This document shows positions 1 to 6,582 of a stretch of 64,000 nucleotides of DNA, one piece after another. The position numbers and the translations under genes were made by a program. The notes under the pieces are model-generated. The model made no database searches, had not been told where the DNA came from, and worked only from the letters and a program-made list of their open reading frames with translations. The DNA is taken from assembly GCA_001801995.1 (NCBI GenBank), contig MGZB01000018.1, positions 1 to 64,000 of the forward strand. The letters are read 5' to 3'. Every line of letters begins with the position of its first letter. The first letter of the stretch is position 1. The DNA is from Gammaproteobacteria bacterium RIFOXYD12_FULL_61_37 (GTDB lineage Bacteria > Pseudomonadota > Gammaproteobacteria > Chromatiales > Chromatiaceae).

Positions 1-90
1 CCCAACACAAAGGCCGAATATACGTGAGCAGTCGAGCCTACCGCCAAAAACGAAAAATGCTGGCAAAACGGGAGGAGTCCATATACGGAT
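1..90 (+). mobile_element. right end of an IS110/IS1111-type element, cut by the window edge
   Basis: The stretch ends with AAACGGGAGGAGTCCATATA at about 67-86. The same 20 bases occur at 26633-26652, where they form the right end of the complete IS110-family element. Weaker similarity extends upstream (GGCCGAATATA here, GGCCGGATATA there). I infer that the window opens inside the 3' non-coding end of a related, non-identical copy in the same orientation. The transposase gene would lie outside the window. Confidence 0.55.
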
Positions 91-254
91 GGAGCTTGGC
101 GGAATCCGGGGATTCAGCGCACGGATTACCCGGATGCATGCGGCAAATCCCTTTGCCGCAGCCTCCGGGCGTGCAAACCGGCTGTCCTGCCGATTTGTCC
201 AGTTCCATCCGGGCTACATTTCTGGTTCGCGACTTTCACGGTAATGGATGAGTT

Positions 255-317
255 GTGAACTGGTTGCTGGATACCAACAACATCATCATCTACCTGCTGC
301 GAGGTGACTCCAGCGGC
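255..317 (+). pseudogene. N-terminal fragment of a PIN-domain (VapC-type) toxin
   Basis: A GTG start at 255 opens a frame reading VNWLLDTNNIIIYLLRGD. This is the typical first strand of a VapC-type PIN domain, including the first metal-binding Asp in LLDTN. After about 21 codons the similarity is lost and a stop follows near 375. No other PIN motif is visible downstream, so this is a remnant. It lies about 170 bp from the IS end at the window edge. I do not recognise an antitoxin upstream. Confidence 0.45.
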
Positions 318-574
318 AGTGCGAAGGGCTGCCCGGCAGGGTGGAAGACAGCAAGTCCGGAATGTTGCCCCTTGTAGGATTTTTCTGATTCTCCAGGTGA
401 CCGGTTGCAGGGAACGGAAACCACGAGGATGATGGGGAATCATAGACAGGGGGGTGACGGGCATGTTCCTTGCCATCTGAATTGGGCGAATGTTGAGGAA
501 TTACTTTAACTCTCATCCGCAAAATTTTAGGCATGTCTAAAATGAAGAACTGTAAAAGAGTTTCTATTTGTCAT
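318..574. other. non-coding stretch, nothing recognised
   Basis: Between the PIN remnant and the MITE-like element I see no gene, RNA or convincing promoter on either strand. The open frames here overlap one another and show no family resemblance. Confidence 0.4.
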
Positions 575-580
575 GCCTTT

Positions 581-733
581 ACCTGATTAGCAAGATACCT
601 CAGCCAGCGTCGTAAATGGGGCCTTTGGAGGCGCGTGGGGGGCGGTGAATGCGCGTTTTTTCGCCTATTCCGGCCCAAATGCCCCACAAAACTTGGCCCG
701 CCGTGCCTAGCTGAAGTATCTTGCTATTCAGGT
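581..733. mobile_element. MITE-like element with 24-bp terminal inverted repeats and a 6-bp target duplication
   Basis: The left end (581-604, ACCTGATTAGCAAGATACCT followed by CAGC) is an inverted copy of the right end (710-733), with two mismatches in 24 bases. GCCTTT directly flanks both sides (575-580 and 734-739), as expected for a target-site duplication. The 153-bp element is too short for a transposase and its core is GC-rich, unlike the AT-rich genes beside it. It ends 73 bp before the start of the HMUDK-like gene, so it probably sits in or next to that operon's promoter. Confidence 0.75.
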
Positions 734-806
734 GCCTTTATCATTAATCACCATGAATTAGACGGCATTGTGGGTTTAGCTTAATGCCGTGGTAAAAGCC
801 AGAATA

Positions 807-1787
807 ATGACCAAACCTATACCTTCAGTTGTCTATGACTCATATTGGTATTTGGCAGCAGAAAGGCAGAACATTTTTTTTAAAAGGTTCAATGATGATT
901 TGGGCCCTTGGACTTACGACCCAATCTTACAAAAGCATAAATTCACGAATGCATACCGCGCTTCAGATAGAGTCAGTCAGTATCTAATCAAAAATGTAAT
1001 ATACAAAGGCTCTCAAGAGCATAACGAAGTGTTCTTTAGAATTATCCTGTTTAAGTTATTTAACAAGATAGAGACGTGGGAGCTTTTGAATGAAAAATTA
1101 ACTGACATTTCATTTGAAAGTTTTAATTACCGTGATTATGACGCGGTGTTGAGCGGGGCTATGAATGAGGGGAAGAGAATATACTCCGCCGCATACATTA
1201 TGGCATCGGGCGCTAAAGTATTTGGGGCAGGCAAAAAGCACCAAGCGCACCTAAAGCTAATACAGATGATGATGGATGATCACCTTCCGGAAAAATTATT
1301 TTACAGCACATCGATGGAAAAAGCATATAAGCTCTTGCTAGGCTATCCAATGATTGGGAGTTTTTTGGCTTATCAATTCGCAACAGATGTAAATTACAGC
1401 GAGTTAACAAATTTTCCTGAAACGAGTTATGTAATGCCTGGGCCTGGCGCTTTAAATGGTATACAGAAATGCTTCACAAGCTTAGGCGATTACTCAACCG
1501 AAGATGTCATAAAAATGATGGCTGATATACAGGAGAAAGAGTTTGCAAGGCTAGGCATAAACTTTAAGACACTTTGGGGCCGACAATTGCAATTGATAGA
1601 TTGCCAAAACATATTCTGTGAGACAGATAAATATGCGCGGGTAAAATTCCCAGAAGTACAGGGGCAATCGAAAAGAACGCGAATTAAACAAACATTCCAA
1701 ATGAAATTAGACAAGTTAGAGCCCTGGTATCCTCCAAAATGGGATATTAATAATCGAATATCTGTGTGGCGCGCGGCAGATGTTTAA
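807..1787 (+). CDS. HMUDK_hel / AGPT-pyrophosphorylase-like nucleotide-kinase-domain protein
   Basis: This 326-residue protein resembles the family annotated as nucleotide kinase domain or 5-hmdU DNA kinase helical domain, related to alpha-glutamyl/putrescinyl-thymine pyrophosphorylases. Recognised blocks in order are DSYWYLAAERQNIFF (about 10-24), PWTYDPILQKHKFTNAYRAS (about 35-54), a central IYSAAYIMASG block, SFLAYQFATDVNYSEL (about 190-205), MPGPGALNGIQKCF, and LWGRQLQLIDCQNIFCETDK near the C-terminus. In phages with hypermodified thymine, relatives act on 5-hydroxymethyl-dU in DNA; a chromosomal role is inference. The stop overlaps the start of the thymidylate-synthase homologue by 8 bases, so the two are co-transcribed. 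The start is uncertain: ATG 807 is chosen and GTG 789 is possible. Base composition is clearly AT-rich against the host. Confidence 0.8.
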   Translation: MTKPIPSVVYDSYWYLAAERQNIFFKRFNDDLGPWTYDPILQKHKFTNAYRASDRVSQYLIKNVIYKGSQEHNEVFFRIILFKLFNKIETWELLNEKLTDISFESFNYRDYDAVLSGAMNEGKRIYSAAYIMASGAKVFGAGKKHQAHLKLIQMMMDDHLPEKLFYSTSMEKAYKLLLGYPMIGSFLAYQFATDVNYSELTNFPETSYVMPGPGALNGIQKCFTSLGDYSTEDVIKMMADIQEKEFARLGINFKTLWGRQLQLIDCQNIFCETDKYARVKFPEVQGQSKRTRIKQTFQMKLDKLEPWYPPKWDINNRISVWRAADV

Positions 1788-2787
1788 CACTTTTGAAGGT
1801 TCTGATGCGAATAGCGTTTGGCGAAAGGCTGCCGAAACACTAATCAATGGGGATAGCGCAATCCAAATGACTCGGCTGGGTGAGAGTAAAGAATTAATAC
1901 ACGCCAGCTTTCAAATATCTGATCCAAGGCAACGTTGGATTACTTCAAGAACCCCTGCAATTAGCCCAGCATTCGCAATAGCTGAAGTTTTCTGGATATT
2001 AAGTGGTGATAACAATGCCGAATTTATGAATTTCTGGAATCCAAGTTTGCCGAAATTCGCAGGAAATGGAAATACATATCATGGCGCATATGGATATAGG
2101 ATTAAAAAACAATTTGGCCTGGATCAATTGGAAGCGGCATACCAAGCTTTAACAAATAATCCTGAGACGCGACAGGTCGTTATTCAGCTATGGGACCCTA
2201 GAACTGATTTTCCAAAGAGCACAGGTGAACCTGCTGCAGCGGATATTCCATGCAATATTTGTTCAATGCCAAAAATACGGAATAATAAACTTGAGTGGCT
2301 CCAAGTAATGAGAAGCAATGATGTGTTTCTTGGCATGCCATATAACATTATCCAATTCACAACTCTTCAAGAAATATTAGCAGGCTGGTTAAATTTAGAA
2401 TTAGGAGCCTACTACCTAATTAGCGATAGCCTTCATGCTTACTCTCATGACCTTGAGCAATACTCACTGGATCACGACCGCGAATCAGTTAAAAACACTG
2501 ACAACCTGGCACTGAGCAAGCACGATTCGGACGAGGTTATCAGCTCGGTGTATAGTCGATTACATTTGCTAGCCTCCAACAAATTAACGGCAGCAGGACT
2601 TGGCAGCCTTATTTCTGCTGAAAGCTCAAGTATGCCAACGGGGTATAAAAATTTATTATTAATCAGTTGTGCCTATGCAGCAAAGAAAAGAGGCTGGAAA
2701 CATGAAATTGGTGAGGCAATTGAGTCATGTGGGAATCAAACCTTAGTCAACATTTGGAATCTTTGGCTAGCAAAAAAACGGGGGTAG
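1780..2787 (+). CDS. thymidylate synthase / deoxypyrimidine hydroxymethylase homologue
   Basis: A 335-residue ThyA-fold protein. The catalytic Cys lies in a PCNICS context (about residue 155), where canonical ThyA has PCH. RSNDVFLGMPYNIIQF (about 185-200) keeps the Asn that selects dUMP in ThyA; dCMP hydroxymethylases usually have Asp there. SDSLHAYSHDL matches the nucleotide-binding His/Tyr strand. It could therefore methylate or hydroxymethylate dUMP, giving dTMP or hydroxymethyl-dUMP. Pairing with an HMUDK-like gene favours hydroxymethyl-dUMP, but this is inference. The C-terminal 100 residues beyond the core have no motif that I know. It overlaps the gene before and lies 3 bases from the next. 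It is unlikely to be the housekeeping thyA, which normally sits beside lgt or folA. Confidence 0.8.
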   Translation: MFNTFEGSDANSVWRKAAETLINGDSAIQMTRLGESKELIHASFQISDPRQRWITSRTPAISPAFAIAEVFWILSGDNNAEFMNFWNPSLPKFAGNGNTYHGAYGYRIKKQFGLDQLEAAYQALTNNPETRQVVIQLWDPRTDFPKSTGEPAAADIPCNICSMPKIRNNKLEWLQVMRSNDVFLGMPYNIIQFTTLQEILAGWLNLELGAYYLISDSLHAYSHDLEQYSLDHDRESVKNTDNLALSKHDSDEVISSVYSRLHLLASNKLTAAGLGSLISAESSSMPTGYKNLLLISCAYAAKKRGWKHEIGEAIESCGNQTLVNIWNLWLAKKRG

Positions 2788-2790
2788 GAA

Positions 2791-3609
2791 ATGCCATTCT
2801 GGAGTGGAGAAAAACTTGAAGCAGAGCTGGCGAGTTGCATAACAACAGGGGGGTATGGGGCTGAAAATATTGACTGCGCCTCGTATACGTTGCATGTCGG
2901 GCCTGAAGTATTCATTACACCAGACCATTATGAACCTAACCCAAGTCAAAATACCAAAAGAAAGCTAGCGATAGACGAGGCTTTTAACATTCCATCTGGA
3001 CAGTTTGCATTCTTGCTGACTGAGGAGGAAGTTAGCATATCGGATAAATGTATTGCGTTTATTTCGATGAAGGCCTCAACAAAATTCAAGGGGCTTGTGA
3101 ACGTCTCCGGGTTTCATGTTGACCCAGGATACAAAGGCCGACTGGTATTTTCTGTTTTCAATGCAGGCCCAGCGCCAATAAAACTTCAACGTGGCATGCC
3201 GCTCTTTTTAATGTGGCTTGCTGACTTGGATCGTCAAACAACGAAAGTAAAGAATAACAAGCCTATAACCGAATTGAATCTCAAAATCTTAGACCCTATT
3301 CATGGGCCTATTTTCTCGCCACAAGCAATTTCTGAAAGTGTCCAATCGTTTAAAAGCGACATCAAAGATGATGTCCACAAAATAGATACGAAAGTTTCAA
3401 ACCTTATTGCAATTACTTCGTTATTAGGTATTTTAATTACAGGAGTAGCGGGCTATCAGATTAAGCAATTAATGGATAAAGTAGATAGGCTCACGGAACA
3501 GAATATTGCATTGAATAGTGAAAAATCAATCTCAGACACGAAACGCCTTGATGCCAATAAATTAACCGTATCGCCTGAAAAAAATATGGCTACGAGTAAG
3601 GCTCCGTAA
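2791..3609 (+). CDS. dUTPase/dCTP-deaminase-fold protein with C-terminal coiled coil and membrane helix
   Basis: The N-terminal 175 residues have the Dcd/Dut trimeric fold. ENIDCASYTLHVG (about 25-37) and GFHVDPGYKGRLVFSVFNAG (about 108-127) are the diagnostic motifs. At the position of the catalytic Glu of dCTP deaminase (LEFYN in E. coli Dcd) this protein has Ser (FSVFN), as dUTPases do (SVWN), so dUTP/dUMP chemistry or plain nucleotide binding is more likely than deamination. Residues about 185-205 are helical and charged. A single hydrophobic segment, LIAITSLLGILITGVAGY (about 207-224), follows, then another short coiled coil. The protein should be membrane-anchored, which is unusual for a housekeeping nucleotide enzyme and typical of immune sensors or effectors. 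It lies 3 bases after the ThyA homologue. Confidence 0.75.
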   Translation: MPFWSGEKLEAELASCITTGGYGAENIDCASYTLHVGPEVFITPDHYEPNPSQNTKRKLAIDEAFNIPSGQFAFLLTEEEVSISDKCIAFISMKASTKFKGLVNVSGFHVDPGYKGRLVFSVFNAGPAPIKLQRGMPLFLMWLADLDRQTTKVKNNKPITELNLKILDPIHGPIFSPQAISESVQSFKSDIKDDVHKIDTKVSNLIAITSLLGILITGVAGYQIKQLMDKVDRLTEQNIALNSEKSISDTKRLDANKLTVSPEKNMATSKAP

Positions 3610-3629
3610 TCCATCGCATCTATGATCTA

Positions 3630-3641
3630 GGGGGGGGGGAG
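3630..3641 (+). promoter_or_regulatory. ribosome-binding site inside a run of nine G
   Basis: The Shine-Dalgarno sequence of the TIR-like gene is a run of nine G (3630-3638) followed by AG and the ATG at 3642. No other homopolymer of this length was noticed in the window. A G tract at this spot could slip and change the spacing or strength of translation initiation of the effector gene. Confidence 0.5.
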
Positions 3642-4124
3642 ATGAGCATAAAAAACGTGTTTATTAGCCATCATCACAAAGATGATGCCTTGGTCGATAA
3701 GATGACGAGCTTGCTCAGCAAGAATGGTTGTGAAATTCGTAATAGTTCGATTCGTGCGAAACCTGCTAACCAAGAGAGATTAGATAAGGGACTTGTCAAA
3801 GAGAAAACCATCGAGAGATTGCTCAGAATGAAAATGTCTTGGGCCGGTACGGTTAGCGTTCTCGTAGGCAAGGAAACGCATACTCGGCCTTGGGTAAACT
3901 GGGAGATTAAAGAGGCTCAAAGACAAGGCAAGAACATAGTGGGTGTTTATGAGCAAGGTCTGAAAGACAAGGTTGAGCTACCGGAGGCACTGAAGAGTTA
4001 TGGTACATCGCAGGTCGGTTGGAACGCAGAAAGCATAATCAATGCTGTTAACGGCAACTCGATATTCCAAAATCCTGACGGCAGCCTAAGCCCAAGGCAA
4101 GACGGTGATCATGCAGTCTGTTAG
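3642..4124 (+). CDS. TIR-like (DUF1863/ThsB-type) domain protein
   Basis: A 160-residue protein of the TIR-like family seen in ThsB-type and MTH538-like proteins. The first strand with the conserved loop is NVFISHHHKDD (about 5-15). TVSVLVGKETHTRPWVNWEI (about 70-89) holds the Trp-x-x-x-Glu segment that carries the putative catalytic Glu. KNIVGVYEQG is the next strand. TIR-like proteins of this type cleave NAD or make signalling nucleotides in anti-phage systems such as Thoeris; which applies here is unknown. It follows the Dcd-like gene by 32 bases. Its stop codon (TAG, 4122-4124) lies inside the 5-bp target duplication of the MITE, so the insertion left the protein intact. It has no signal peptide or membrane segment. 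Confidence 0.72.
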   Translation: MSIKNVFISHHHKDDALVDKMTSLLSKNGCEIRNSSIRAKPANQERLDKGLVKEKTIERLLRMKMSWAGTVSVLVGKETHTRPWVNWEIKEAQRQGKNIVGVYEQGLKDKVELPEALKSYGTSQVGWNAESIINAVNGNSIFQNPDGSLSPRQDGDHAVC

Positions 4125-4125
4125 A

Positions 4126-4289
4126 CCCTGAATCCGTGACGAAAACCTGATGCTTCGCTGTAACCAGTTGATTCCATCATGGTTATCGGAATATCTTCAT
4201 TAACCAAAGATGGTGGTCAGGTATTACTGGAATATCTTTTGTAATCATGGCGTTATATATGCCAGGCCTTTTTTCGTCACGGATTCAGG
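4126..4289. mobile_element. MITE-like element with perfect 19-bp terminal inverted repeats
   Basis: CCTGAATCCGTGACGAAAA at 4127-4145 is repeated in perfect inverted orientation at 4271-4289. TTAGA flanks both sides (4121-4125 and 4290-4294), a likely target-site duplication. The 164-bp element has no coding capacity. Internally GGAATATCTT appears twice (about 4188 and 4240). Removing the element and one TTAGA would bring the TIR-like stop and the Nmad2 start to 5 bases apart. It therefore appears to have inserted between two co-transcribed genes. Confidence 0.8.
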
Positions 4290-4298
4290 TTAGAAGCG

Positions 4299-4946
4299 AT
4301 GGGCAATTACCTTTACATTTACGTCGTTGACCGAGACTTTGGTTTTGCTCCAAATCCATTTCATGGATATTGCACTCTTGCCACATGCAAGCCAAAAATA
4401 TGGCGTCATGCACAGATTGGCGATTGGATTATGGGGGTTGGTGGATGTCGACTAAAAGCGACAGGCAAGAGTATCTATCTAATGAAAGTTTCTGAGATAT
4501 TAACTTTCAATGAATATTGGTCTGATGCACGGTTCTTAAGAAAGAGGCCGACGAGGAACGGTAGTTTAGTAATGATGGTGGGGGATAATATATATCATCA
4601 AGAGCCAGGGAGCGACTCTTGGATTCAAGAAGACTCACACCACAGCAACTCTGTTGGCACGACAAATCCAAAAAATATGGAGAGAGATACATCCGCCGAG
4701 AACGTACTAGTATCAAATCATTTTTACTACTTTGGTAAATCTGCCCCACCTATTGACCTTGCATTAATTGGCTATAAAAATCACATTGGTGAAAGCAAAG
4801 AATTAATTGCCAGTGAAGATGTAGCCACATTCCTTTATGAGTTAGAGCAGCAGAATAAGAGTGGAATGAACTTAGTTCTAGATGACCCATTTGATTTCTC
4901 AGCTGCCCAGAAAAGGGTTGACCAAGCTAGCAGGAAAATCACCTGA
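4299..4946 (+). CDS. Nmad2 (nucleotide modification associated domain 2) family protein
   Basis: A 215-residue protein whose first third matches the Nmad2 signature: NYLYIYVVDRDFGFAPNPFH (3-22) followed by GYCTLATCKPKIWRHAQIGDWIMGVGG. Nmad proteins were defined by their repeated association with genes that make or read modified nucleotides; their biochemistry is poorly known. NHFYYFGKSAPPIDL (about 140-154) looks like the second conserved strand pair. The C-terminal 50 residues are polar. Position downstream of the HMUDK-like, ThyA-like and Dcd-like genes fits the family's known context. Without the MITE it would start 5 bases after the TIR-like stop. It may serve as reader or sensor of a modified base or nucleotide, which is inference. 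Confidence 0.75.
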   Translation: MGNYLYIYVVDRDFGFAPNPFHGYCTLATCKPKIWRHAQIGDWIMGVGGCRLKATGKSIYLMKVSEILTFNEYWSDARFLRKRPTRNGSLVMMVGDNIYHQEPGSDSWIQEDSHHSNSVGTTNPKNMERDTSAENVLVSNHFYYFGKSAPPIDLALIGYKNHIGESKELIASEDVATFLYELEQQNKSGMNLVLDDPFDFSAAQKRVDQASRKIT

Positions 4947-4981
4947 TTAGAATCGCACTGGCATGTTGGGATATTTTAACT

Positions 4982-5452
4982 ATGAAAATAATAAAACTTT
5001 TTGAAAACTGGGATATGAAAGGGTTGAAACTCAACCTTGGGTTCGTTGAAACCGAATGGGAGCCTCAAGTGAAAGATTCTGAGGCGGCTTGGGAAATGTA
5101 TGTAGAGTTGCTGACGAGAATCGCCACTCAGCCCCTACCTGATAATTCGGGAATGGAATCTAGTGCTTTGGAAAGTGTTTACAGCCTCTTTGGCATTACC
5201 AGAGGCATATTGAGAAAATATGGGAAGGACTCAATAGGATTTGCAAAAATCGCCATCATCGTTCTAAACTAAATAGTTCGACCCTTCACAGCTCGCTGGC
5301 ACATGCTATCTGAAGAGAAGGCATTTAAAGATCGGGAGCAGTGCACTCTTTTTAGAAGAGAGTTGAAGGAATTGCAGGTAAATCTCAAGAGCTACATGGG
5401 AATGCTCGCTGAGATTGCTGGTGTCGAAGAAATATCGTCCATCAATGAGTAG
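4982..5452 (+). pseudogene. small helical Nmad2-linked protein, frame broken by one in-frame stop
   Basis: The frame from ATG 4982 runs 96 codons to a TAA at 5270-5272. The same frame then stays open for 59 more codons to TAG at 5450-5452, reading IVRPFTARWHMLSEEKAF and onward. The joined 156-position protein looks continuous: the RPF-x-x-x-WH motif sits right after the stop, following VLN. Changing TAA to CAA (Gln) would restore VLNQIVRPF. The gene is thus a nonsense pseudogene, a sequencing error or a readthrough candidate. The protein is acidic and helical with no membrane segment, and I do not know its function. It lies 35 bases after the Nmad2 gene on the same strand and is probably the last gene of the set. 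Confidence 0.6.
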
Positions 5453-5602
5453 AACCGTACCCTCTTGGGTTGAAGTTCCGTACATTGGAGGCAGTTCGAA
5501 ACTAAAAGCGGAATTAAATGGGCCGGGGTCGTTTTCCGAAAAGTCGGCGCTGGTGTGACGGCGATGGCAGAACAACAGACTACGGTTCTTCAAGGTGCAA
5601 AT

Positions 5603-6091
5603 ATGGAAAATCCACTGCCATCGGTCTACGTTGAAACATCCATCGTGAGTTACCTTTCTGCACGGGAGAGTGGTTCCTTGCTCGGTGCGGCTCACCAGCT
5701 AGTCACCCGGAGGTGGTGGGATCGTCGCAACCTTTACCGTTGTTTTGTGTCAGATGTTGTTATCAGAGAATGTCGGGCTGGAGATCCGGCTGCCGCTCTA
5801 CGCAGACTGGACGCGGTGCGTGAGTTTTCGTCGTTGGCGATCAACGAACGGGCCATTGGGATTGCAGAGTCACTGCTGGCTCTGGGCATTGTCCCGAAGA
5901 AGGCGGCTGAAGATGCTTTACATATCGCCATCGCTACCGCTCACGGCATGGATTTCTTGCTGACATGGAACTGCCGCCACATTGCCAATCCAGTTATTCA
6001 GGCACGAATCGCCGCACATCTGGAAGATATTGGCTTGCTGCTACCTTTCATCTGTACACCGGAAGAACTGTTAGGAGAAGAAAATGAATGA
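5603..6091 (+). CDS. PIN-domain ribonuclease toxin (VapC-like)
   Basis: A PIN-domain protein of about 162 residues. SVYVETSIVSYLSAR (about 6-20) carries the first strand, with Glu-Thr-Ser replacing the usual Asp-Thr-Asn. FVSDVVIRECRAGD supplies the second acidic residue. KAAEDALHIAIATAHGMDFLLTWNCRHIANP (in two parts about 108-138) supplies the third acidic residue and the WN-x-x-H strand. Proteins like this are RNases of type II toxin-antitoxin systems. I start it at ATG 5603, because the upstream in-frame ATGs add 16 residues with no homology. The stop overlaps the next small gene by 8 bases, so the two are a pair. Confidence 0.7.
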   Translation: MENPLPSVYVETSIVSYLSARESGSLLGAAHQLVTRRWWDRRNLYRCFVSDVVIRECRAGDPAAALRRLDAVREFSSLAINERAIGIAESLLALGIVPKKAAEDALHIAIATAHGMDFLLTWNCRHIANPVIQARIAAHLEDIGLLLPFICTPEELLGEENE

Positions 6092-6284
6092 CGAAATCAT
6101 CGCCGAGGTAAGAGCAATTAAAGAGGCATTAGCCGAAGCGTCCGGCTTCAACATCCGTCGCATGGCCGAAGAGATTCGTAAATCTGAAATTCAAAGCGAC
6201 GCGGAGGGTTGGAAACACATCGCTGCCCCGTTACAGCCTTTGCCTAACTCTGCATTCCAGCGGACTCGCTTCGCTCACCGCTGA
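6084..6284 (+). CDS. partner (putative antitoxin) of the PIN toxin, C-terminus altered
   Basis: A 66-residue acidic, helical protein starting MNDEIIAEVRAIKEALAEAS. It overlaps the PIN gene by 8 bases. Small proteins with this kind of N-terminus (M-x-D-x-I-x-x-E-V-R) commonly accompany PIN genes of this type. After about residue 50 the frame runs into the attC-like sequence (LPNSAFQRTRFAHR), so the natural C-terminus is either short and cassette-derived or has been replaced. No DNA-binding motif is obvious. Confidence 0.5.
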   Translation: MNDEIIAEVRAIKEALAEASGFNIRRMAEEIRKSEIQSDAEGWKHIAAPLQPLPNSAFQRTRFAHR

Positions 6285-6286
6285 AT
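6242..6286 (+). repeat. truncated attC-like (integron cassette) site
   Basis: GCCTAAC at 6242-6248 fits the attC core RYYYAAC. It is followed by ATTCCAGCGG (6254-6263), which pairs with CCGCTGAAT (6278-6286), leaving one unpaired base on one arm, as attC hairpins do. The loop between is TCGCTTCGCTCA. The overall layout resembles the aadA-type attC. The second core (GTTRRRY) is missing: after 6290 the sequence turns into an unrelated repeat. It follows a toxin-antitoxin pair, a common cassette cargo. Confidence 0.4.
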
Positions 6287-6357
6287 TTGAGAAACGGCGA
6301 CAGTTTATTAAATACGCAAATTCCATCCTTACTTATCAAGATAGATTCGGGGGTCAG

Positions 6358-6385
6358 TTCTAACATTCCAACATTTGTTGGAATG
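6358..6385. repeat. dispersed palindrome, copy 1
   Basis: TCTAACATTCCAAC and then ATTTGTTGGAATG form a short hairpin (arms 6365-6372 and 6377-6384). A near-identical palindrome lies at 15915-15950. Just upstream, CGGCGACAGTTTATTAAATA (6295-6314) recurs with small changes at 29243-29262. This stretch seems to be made of repeat pieces. Confidence 0.5.
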
Positions 6386-6451
6386 GTCGAGTAGGGCGAA
6401 GGCGCAAACGAAGTCTTCCCCGCCCCCGCGCTTACGGCCTGTCGGTTTATC

Positions 6452-6551
6452 GTTACCACGCTCCGCGTGGTAACGCATCCCCGGACGCTCTGCGTCCCGA
6501 AGCGCGACGCTGGAGCGTCGTGGGCGGCATTCCCACGCGGAGCGTGGGAAC
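6452..6551. repeat. cluster of three REP-like palindromes
   Basis: Three hairpins follow one another: GTTACCACGC/GCGTGGTAAC (6452-6474), CGACGCT/AGCGTCG (about 6505-6520) and TTCCCACGC/GCGTGGGAA (6530-6550). This is the style of dispersed extragenic palindromes common in proteobacteria. With the two features before it, it fills most of the gap between the antitoxin and the c-di-GMP gene. Confidence 0.6.
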
Positions 6552-6582
6552 GTAATACTTACCGCTGGATGGGGCCTTCACC

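Noticed and set aside
807-5452. Prophage remnant as the source of the HMUDK/ThyA genes
   Set aside because: No integrase, terminase, capsid, tail, lysis or replication gene is present around them, and the set includes TIR-like and membrane-anchored proteins. A phage origin of single genes remains possible.
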